The translations under genes were made by a program, and so were the position numbers. From Taiwanofungus camphoratus (Eukaryota > Basidiomycota > Agaricomycetes > Polyporales > Taiwanofungaceae): a DNA stretch of 64,000 nucleotides. The stretch spans positions 1,054,001-1,118,000 of the forward strand of contig CP021224.1 in NCBI GenBank assembly GCA_003999685.1. Reading direction: 5' to 3'. Every line of letters starts with the position of its first letter. The stretch's first letter is position 1. Positions 57,840-64,000 of the stretch are shown here, piece after piece. Under the pieces are notes generated by a model, which was not told the DNA's origin, made no database searches, and worked only from the letters and a program-made list of their open reading frames with translations.

Positions 57840-59369
57840 ATGTCCATCCTAGCTTCAGCATCACCCATTGCTCGTGTTCCAGATGACGTCATGCACTCAA
57901 TCTTCCATCTCGCTGCATACGAACAATTTGTGGCCGGAGCATTTGCCATGCCTATCTGTGTCCTTGTGTCCCACATATGTCGTTACTGGCGCGAGATTGC
58001 ACTCGCTTCCCCGCAGCTGTGGACGTTCCTTTCCCTTACTGTGACGTCCAACATCTTGATGCTAGACAAGCTTCTTGAACGCTCGAAGGATGCCCTCCTG
58101 TCGGTGCGACTGACGGGCTTCGACTCGTTGGAGGAGTCGGGGGAGAATCATCTGCGGATGGTTCGCGTTCTCTCCAATCACGTTGGTCGATTTGCAGAGT
58201 TCTACGCCACAGGCTTTCACAGGCAGAACATGGCTAGAGTGTTGTCGTGTTTCACTTGCCCAGCTCCGCAGTTACGAATTCTGCAGGTCCATGGAGGTGG
58301 AGGTCCTCATATGAGGTACTTCCACGTGCCGAGAGGCCTCATCTCGTTCCCCGCCATCTTTCTCGGCTGGATGCCGTCGTTGCGCAGAGTATGTATTGAC
58401 GAGATCTCCATGCCGTGGCTGCCATATAGGGAGCTCACCGAACTGGTCCTCTGCAATCAAGCCGCTCCCTCGTTATCGCATCTTCTGGAGACAGTACGAA
58501 GTTCCCCTTTCCTCCGGGTATTGGACCTCAGACTTCAAGGAACACTTTCTCAAGAAAATCCGTCTGTACAGTCCCCCATTTCGACAATCGAGCTCGCACA
58601 TCTGCAAAGGCTGTCCCTGGAGTCGCCACAAGACGCCAGGAATGTAGTCCATATACTGACCTACTTGTCGTTTCCAACGTCGACATCAGTCAAACTTCAT
58701 TTCAGCAGTCTACCTCGCTCACCGTTTGGTATCGGACAATGTTGTCCTTCTTTGCAAAATATTGCTTGCAGAGTTCAAAGCGCCACGTTAAAAATCCAAA
58801 ATGTATTCAACGGCAACCATAATGTCTTATTACGCTCTACGGGTTCTCCAGGTACCAGCATCGAAGTGCAATGGATCTGGCCCCAGAACGATGATATGGA
58901 CCGGTTGAGGGTATCAGTTATCGTTTTTGCGGCATTGAGGCTGCCTGTACTACAAGCTCTTACCATCATCACCTATACGACCGCTCTACCTGAGGAGCAA
59001 TGGTATCAAATTCTTCTTGCTGTCCCGACCATAACTTCACTGGATGTTGACGTCAACCAGGAATCTGCGGTAGTCATCTTCTGCAATGCGCTAGCGAGAA
59101 GACACACAGACCACACGCAAGCCGCGACTCTGGTATGTCCGAATTTGACGCATCTCGTCATATCGCACATGCAGGACTCCCAGGAGCTTGTCTTGGAGAC
59201 TTTGAGGCAATGTTTCCACGCCCGCACGGCAATGAGTGCATCTCGTCTTAAGTCACTCGATATTAAGATGGCTCAAACACCAGAAAGGATGATATCCTCA
59301 CTGCTCGTGGACAAGCTGAAAGAGGTCATGAACAATGTTACGATTGATGATCACAATCACCTAAATTGA
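57840..59369 (+). CDS. F-box protein with LRR-like C-terminal region
   Basis: Probable SCF adaptor, 509 aa, single exon. F-box: ASPIARVPDDVMHSIFHLAA ... VSHICRYWREIALASPQLWT. The repeat-like region carries FLGWMPSLRRVCIDEISMPW, LPYRELTELVLCNQAAP and YLSFPTSTSVKL. It is a clear paralog of the minus-strand gene at 51308 and of the pseudogene at 604. The two intact copies face away from each other, separated by Nup53-Zpr1, and are well diverged, so any duplication is not recent. Substrate unknown. Confidence 0.85.
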   Translation: MSILASASPIARVPDDVMHSIFHLAAYEQFVAGAFAMPICVLVSHICRYWREIALASPQLWTFLSLTVTSNILMLDKLLERSKDALLSVRLTGFDSLEESGENHLRMVRVLSNHVGRFAEFYATGFHRQNMARVLSCFTCPAPQLRILQVHGGGGPHMRYFHVPRGLISFPAIFLGWMPSLRRVCIDEISMPWLPYRELTELVLCNQAAPSLSHLLETVRSSPFLRVLDLRLQGTLSQENPSVQSPISTIELAHLQRLSLESPQDARNVVHILTYLSFPTSTSVKLHFSSLPRSPFGIGQCCPSLQNIACRVQSATLKIQNVFNGNHNVLLRSTGSPGTSIEVQWIWPQNDDMDRLRVSVIVFAALRLPVLQALTIITYTTALPEEQWYQILLAVPTITSLDVDVNQESAVVIFCNALARRHTDHTQAATLVCPNLTHLVISHMQDSQELVLETLRQCFHARTAMSASRLKSLDIKMAQTPERMISSLLVDKLKEVMNNVTIDDHNHLN

Positions 59370-60070
59370 GTTTCCCATTTTAGATACATACTTGTTGAAT
59401 GTCCTTGATGTGTATCATCAACTACCTATACTATCATTTGACTGGTGTTTGAAGATTTCTGCCATTCAATTTGTAGCTCCACAATGAACAGATTGCTCTC
59501 AGAGTAGTGTCATTTTATTATTATGGATCCTGGCTCCATGGCTGTGTACTTACATTTTCAATTATCTTCAGAGTGAGGTGCTTGAGGACATTTCAGTGTA
59601 GGGGACTAGTGTTTGAGGATTTTTCTGAGGAATGTCATGGAGAGTCATAGTGCTGGGAGAGTGCTACAATGAAGCTCTGATGTGGCTTCAGATGGTGTGC
59701 CTTTTCAAGAGACAGAATGGATGTGTGGTCAAGGTACATCTGCTGGTGGAGATCAAATCCAGATTGGGAAAGCATCACTCTCACTCATGAATTGTAATGC
59801 ACAGTGACACATCTGCTGCTGTACACTCATCACCCCCATGATAAGCTTCAGAAAAATCAGGAGGTCACAGCAGCCTCACAGCAGGTTCAACACTGGTTAG
59901 CATCACAATTTTTTTGCTGGGGCTCACTTCCAACATATGAAAGGATGTCTCTGGTATAACAATTGTGTCTGTAAAATACATAATTCTATCTCTATAGGGA
60001 GTTCAAAACAGCATCAACAACAGTGAAGCATACCATGATGATATCTATGGGGCTCAATAGCCCTCATTCA
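59343..60070. other. CpG-free block, probable decayed repeat
   Basis: 728 consecutive bases with no CG dinucleotide on either strand, between CG at 59341 and CG at 60071. Flanking genes are CpG-rich. TG and CA are abundant. It has no open frame of note. Some internal similarity exists (GTGTTTGAAGATTTCTG near 59445, GTGTTTGAGGATTTTTCTG near 59609). I read it as an old methylated transposable-element relic decayed by CpG to TpG change, but no terminal repeats or coding remnants identify a family. Confidence 0.6.
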
Positions 60071-60367
60071 CGGCTTCAGAAATCACCCTTATGTATGGTG
60101 TTCCGGTCTCTTGTTTTTGAGTTATAGGCACATCTTTCCTGATGGCTGGAAACGCACAAAATGTGTGGCGCCGCCGCGCGTGCCAACTTTATTGCAAACG
60201 GCAATAAGCAGGTAAGTAAGTATTACACAGGCGTCGAGCTCAAAGGGACGTGATTCTTGTCACGTGGGACTACTTTTCCCTCAAGCGCCCGTTACAGCAT
60301 AATCTTCGTCCAGCCAGACTTCGTCTACTTCAAGTCGGAGCCCCCTGTTCGCAAAATCTACCACCTG
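60071..60367. promoter_or_regulatory. presumed promoter of TIM44
   Basis: About 300 bp of CpG-containing sequence between the CpG-free block and the TIM44 start, including a GGCGCCGCCGCGCG run near 60170. CpG frequency returns abruptly at its left border. Confidence 0.4.
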
Positions 60368-62087
60368 ATGCTGCCTCGTCATCTTCGAAGTGTGGTTGTC
60401 ACCGCCGCTGCTCCTGCGCAAATAAGGGCCCTGTTCTCCCCCCGAAGCTCGTTACGACTATCTTTACGCGCACACCCTGCCATCTCATCACTCCCACCTG
60501 CTGCTTCTTTTCATTCCTCATCGCGACGCCAGAATGAACTCCCAAAATCGCCCTTTCAGACGTTCGTCGACGTACTCAAGGAAGAGCTGCGGAAGAACAG
60601 AGAGCTGCAGGACAACGTCAAGCAGCTGCAGGGCGATGTGGACAAACTCCAGGATTCGGAGGCGATGAAGAAGGCAAGAGCGGCGTATGAGCGGGCCAGG
60701 GTGCGTCTGTTGGCGCTGTTAATTAACATAGATATTGACCAAAGCTTTTCTTGATGCAGTTGACATCGAGTATCAAAGAGAATCCACGGTTACGAGCAGC
60801 AGCTGAGGAGCTTCTTAAGACCGGTGTTAAAGTCGGTGACGCGGTCTCGGAAGCTCTGAAAACGATGGAAGAGAGCGAGTTGATGCGTGCTGTATGTTTC
60901 CCATTCAATTCTCATATTTGCCATCTCTTACTTCAGATCAGATCTCCCGGGCGTCAGCTGCAGTCTCATCGACGATCGCTTCGACAACCGAGCCCATACG
61001 GAACACGGCTGCATACAAGGCCCTGTCCGATACGCTTATAGACGCACTCGATGATGGCGGAAGTGCGAAGCACGGAGGCTTCGAAGAGAAGGAGGCGCGG
61101 CGGAAGCGGCGGCAGATGCGTCTCGCTAAGGCGGGCAAGGACAGCATCACCGGGCAAGGCTCCCGCGTAAAAGCTAATGCAGAGTACTTATATCTTCATA
61201 CCCTCCAATCCATTCTTAGTCTCCTTCTGAACTTCGCGTTTGCAGGGCTGGCTCTGCGCTGGTGCTGCACAAAGACTCACCACGGCATGAGAAGTGGGAG
61301 CGGCTGAAGGAGACGAACCCGCTGCTGCGCCAGCTCGGCGCGTTGCGGCAGGCGTTCGACGAGAGCGAGCACCCGCTCGTGTCGTCCGTGCGCTCTGTGA
61401 CGCAGACGATTGGCTCGTGGTTCGACGAGAACGAGAGCGCGCGCGTGCAGCGGCACATGAAGGCGCTCGACCCGACGTTCAATATGGAGAGTTTCGAGCG
61501 CGAACTGCGCGAATATATCGTGCCTGAGGTCGTGGACGCGTACTTGACTGCGGACCGGGAAGCGCTGAAGGCGTGGTGCGGGGAAGCGGTATGTGCTCTG
61601 GGTAGGAATGATAAGCCAGGACAAGCTGACGTAGTGTCAGACATATAATGTGTTGTGGGCGACGATGGAGCAATACTTGAGACAAGGGCTAATCAGTGAC
61701 AGCAAAGTCCTGGACATCCGACAGGTCGATGTACGTTTCGTTTCTGCACATAGCGCTGCACCTTCGACTCATGTCACCGCCACAGGTTTCCGCAGTGAAG
61801 TTGTTGGAAAATGACATCCCTGTATTTGTAATCACCTTTGCAACGCAGGAGCTGCTGCTCTTCCGCAACATCAAGACGGGTGAGATCGTTGTCGGTGCGG
61901 AAGACAAGGTCGAGCAGTGTCATTATGCCGCCGTCATCACCAGAGTAGAAGAGGAGCTGGACAACGAGCTTACGGGAGGGTGGAAAATTGTTGAGGTGCG
62001 TCATACATCATACAACATACCACCAAAAACAAATACTTATATACTTGGCCAAAGATGGCCCGAAGATCCGCCCGTGCATACCTTTAG
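60368..62087 (+). CDS. TIM44: mitochondrial import motor subunit Tim44
   Basis: Scaffold of the PAM motor, tethering mtHsp70 to the TIM23 channel on the matrix face. Exons: 60368-60700, 60760-60891, 60942-61183, 61246-61588, 61641-61730, 61786-61995, 62055-62087; 460 aa. The presequence is Arg/Ser-rich (RSSLRLSLRAHPAISSLPPA ... FHSSSRRQNELPKSPFQTFV). An N-terminal coiled coil follows (KEELRKNRELQDNVKQLQGD). The C-terminal Tim44 domain includes NPLLRQLGALRQAFDESEHP, SWFDENESARVQRHMKALDP, YIVPEVVDAYLTADREALKA, VLDIRQVDVSAVKLLENDIP and GWKIVEMARRSARAYL. The final 11-codon exon (counting stop) completes the conserved tail. Convergent with the heme lyase gene. Confidence 0.95.
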
Positions 62088-62371
62088 CACCCAGCTATTC
62101 TATAGATGTCAAAATCACCGTAGGATCAATACCGCTGCGCACTTGCAACTGACCTATTGGACATCCTACCTCAATATCACCCCTCATATCTAGTAGTATA
62201 TCATTATGTTGTCCATCGCTTTCATAGAGTCATGAACATCAAGTAATGGCATTAACGAGCCGCGTCTCGCAAATTTAGCATAGTGAGGTCTAACTGGGCC
62301 AACGGGGAGGAAGGGAATTACGCAAGGAGGTCTTTTGGATGTGAAGTAGAAAGATGTAGATCTCTACACAA

Positions 62372-63289
62372 CTACGCGTTGTTCCTTGCAACACCAGCCT
62401 TGCCATCGCTCTTGAATGAGGACCATGCGTCTTCTGTAGCTGCCGCTATGCGCTGCTTCACAGACCCGAAGCTGTCAAGTGCTGGTCGGACGTCAAGAGA
62501 GAACACGGGGGACCCGTCCGGTTCTGGCGGCGCGGAGTAGTAGTCTATTACATAGCGCACTTCCTCACCCGTATTCCGTCGGCGGACAATCCAGTCGTGG
62601 CGGTCAAAGGGAGGTTCAGTGCTGTCGGCGATAAGAAAATTGAAAACGGGCAGACGAAGAGAAAATGTGCCCAACTCACTTGAATCGGGAAGGGAGAAGC
62701 CAGCCCGCGAACAGCCAGAACCGTGCTTTCGGTGAGAGCTCACCTGGACGACCCCTGAACCTCGTGAGTTGCGGGTCTTCCGTCCTACTCACGGAACATG
62801 ATCAGTATGGAACGAAGCGCAAACCATGATTGGGCAAGAGACGCACGGGTTCTCTTTCCGCTCCCATTTCAGAATTTCGTTCCAGGCTTGCTCGTTCAGG
62901 AAGTTGTGTATCTGTACCATTACCTCGACGTGTTCTTCGGGCGTCTCCCAGCCCTTGCGCACGAGCGCGTTGTAGAACTGCTGCGGCGATGGATACTCCC
63001 ACTTGGCCGACTCGTCGCGTGGGATGGAGGAGGTCGAGCGGGAGGTGGGAAGTGCGATTGCTTGATTCGGAGCGGGTTCTTGAGAGACGTTGGGCATTTG
63101 GTTCAGTGGATTAATCCCAGAAGCAGCTTCGTGGCTAATAGGGCACTGTGCGGGAGCCGATGAGGATGGGGCGAGGGTGTCATGTTGTATCGGACATTGT
63201 GCAGGTGATGCATTCGGCGAAGATGTTGAATGACGGACGGGACAAGAAGCTGGAGTTGAGGAAACACTTGATGAAGTGGTTTGGCCCAT
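62372..63289 (-). CDS. CYC3: holocytochrome c synthase (cytochrome c heme lyase)
   Basis: Attaches heme covalently to apocytochrome c in the intermembrane space. Exons (minus): 63289-62847, 62784-62680, 62621-62372; 265 aa. The N-terminus starts MGQTTSSS and holds three CP motifs (CPVRH, CPIQH, CPISH), the heme-binding CP type of this family. The catalytic domain has [78 protein letters not shown] and [20 protein letters not shown], which is diagnostic of the synthase. Three CP motifs is more than yeast Cyc3 is usually described with. Lies 285 bp from the TIM44 stop, tail to tail. Confidence 0.94.
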
Positions 63290-63863
63290 TAATGTAGTTT
63301 CTACTTGAATACAACGCCGGATGGGCAGGGAAGGATACAAGTGCAAGTTGCGACCCAGGCAAAAAGGATGAAGTCTCGCAGGTGGTGACTTCACACTCAA
63401 ATAACTGTTCCGGGAGGATCCGAAACTATTGACTATAGAAGGAATGTTCAGACCGCAGCTTTCCGGATGCAAACACTGCAGCTGGCAATATTTGTTGTTT
63501 GATTCAAATACATGCGAATGCCATGGTGGACAGACCAATCTGCTTGATTCGTGACATTACCGGAAGGAAAGTAAAATGCTATGCCGACGTTAGCATGTAT
63601 GGGAGATGCAGCTCCATGCAGGTGAAAGTCTTCATCCAGGAACATTAGTACATCTCTCGACATAACAGTCTATGGAAGATAAAGCCTTCGTATCCTTGTC
63701 TAAGTACTATTTCGTCCAAACATTCTAAAGTAACGAGTACATCTTTGTCAGAATATAGCATTACACTCCCGTAAGGCGGCAATTAGGAGAGTTGAAATGT
63801 GACAGAGCGGGAGAAACGTAAGCGACGGTGGTTGAGACGCAAATGCGATGTTTGCCACTATCA
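63290..63863. other. intergenic, about 570 bp
   Basis: Upstream of the heme lyase gene (-). A short frame at 63448-63663 is unsupported. It presumably contains the heme lyase promoter. Confidence 0.4.
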
Positions 63864-64000
63864 CTACCAGCAGCCGCAGTCAGTTGCGGTAATCATGCGG
63901 AGGTCGAGCTTACGCTGTTGTTCTACAAACAGGGAAAGCTTCAGTGACAGGTATGAGCAATATTCATGTCGCGGGTAACGTACGAATACAAGGGGTCGAT
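63864..64000 (-). CDS. possible 3' end of a gene running off the right edge
   Basis: On the minus strand, 63984-64000 followed by a 61-nt span with GTACGT..TTTGTAG ends (63923-63983) and then 63864-63922 reading QQRKLDLRMITATDCGCW then stop. Splice ends and length fit local introns. The family is not recognised and the frame choice is uncertain. Confidence 0.25.
   Translation of the reverse strand, partial: RPLVFVRYPRHEYCSYLSLKLSLFVEQQRKLDLRMITATDCGCW

Noticed and set aside
59343-60070. Possible non-coding RNA gene in the CpG-free block
   Set aside because: No conserved fold, box elements or promoter could be identified; repeat decay explains the composition better.
1-64000. Biosynthetic gene cluster, CRISPR array, retroelement or toxin system
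   Set aside because: No polyketide, peptide or terpene synthase, no spaced repeats, no reverse transcriptase or long terminal repeats, and no toxin-like genes were seen; the GH3 and ABCC genes stand alone.

Overview
The window looks like euchromatin from a filamentous basidiomycete, probably a wood-decaying Agaricomycete. This is inferred from many 45-65 nt introns with GT..AG ends, short intergenic gaps, expanded F-box/LRR-like genes, a Ste50 with C-terminal SH3 domains, and a secreted GH3 beta-xylosidase. I rebuilt exon structures by hand; nearly every multi-exon gene closes in phase and gives a protein of normal family length. Genes mostly alternate in divergent and convergent pairs.

Layout. 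0.6-2.2 kb: F-box pseudogene. 2.9-12.8 kb: Kin28/CDK7 kinase (+), Nup60/Nup153-type nucleoporin (-), complex I 21 kDa subunit (+), ribosome-biogenesis WD protein Ipi3 (-), a MITE-like element, a DnaJ protein (+). 13.4-24.3 kb: Ste50 adaptor (-), a 1177-aa disordered protein resembling clathrin/AP-1 accessory factors (+), a 1142-aa protein of unknown function (-). 24.3-33 kb: a near-perfect 47-bp palindrome, a UCH-type deubiquitinase (+), a 32-exon ABCC transporter (+). 33.5-34.6 kb: a second, inverted MITE copy split by a 741-bp terminal-inverted-repeat DNA transposon. 35.3-43.8 kb: GH3 beta-xylosidase (+), MsrB (+), tropomyosin (-), UPF0662/DUF2408 protein (+). 44.3-50.7 kb: ATP synthase alpha (-), mitochondrial ribosomal protein bL21m (+), Prp40 (-). 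51.3-59.4 kb: two intact F-box genes bracketing Nup53 (-) and Zpr1 (+). 59.3-60.1 kb: 728 bp without a single CpG. 60.4-63.3 kb: Tim44 (+) and cytochrome c heme lyase (-).

Themes. Five nuclear genes for mitochondrial proteins (complex I 21 kDa, ATP1, bL21m, Tim44, heme lyase) lie here, two of them sharing a roughly 250-bp divergent promoter. Two nucleoporins carry motifs of the membrane-binding amphipathic-helix type. Most other genes are housekeeping: transcription, splicing, ribosome assembly, actin cables, stress signalling.

I found no metabolic cluster, CRISPR, phage or toxin system. The most unusual signals are the CpG-free block, the nested transposons with their own empty site in the same window, the palindrome at 24.45 kb, GC-AG introns, micro-exons, and two large disordered proteins of unknown role.
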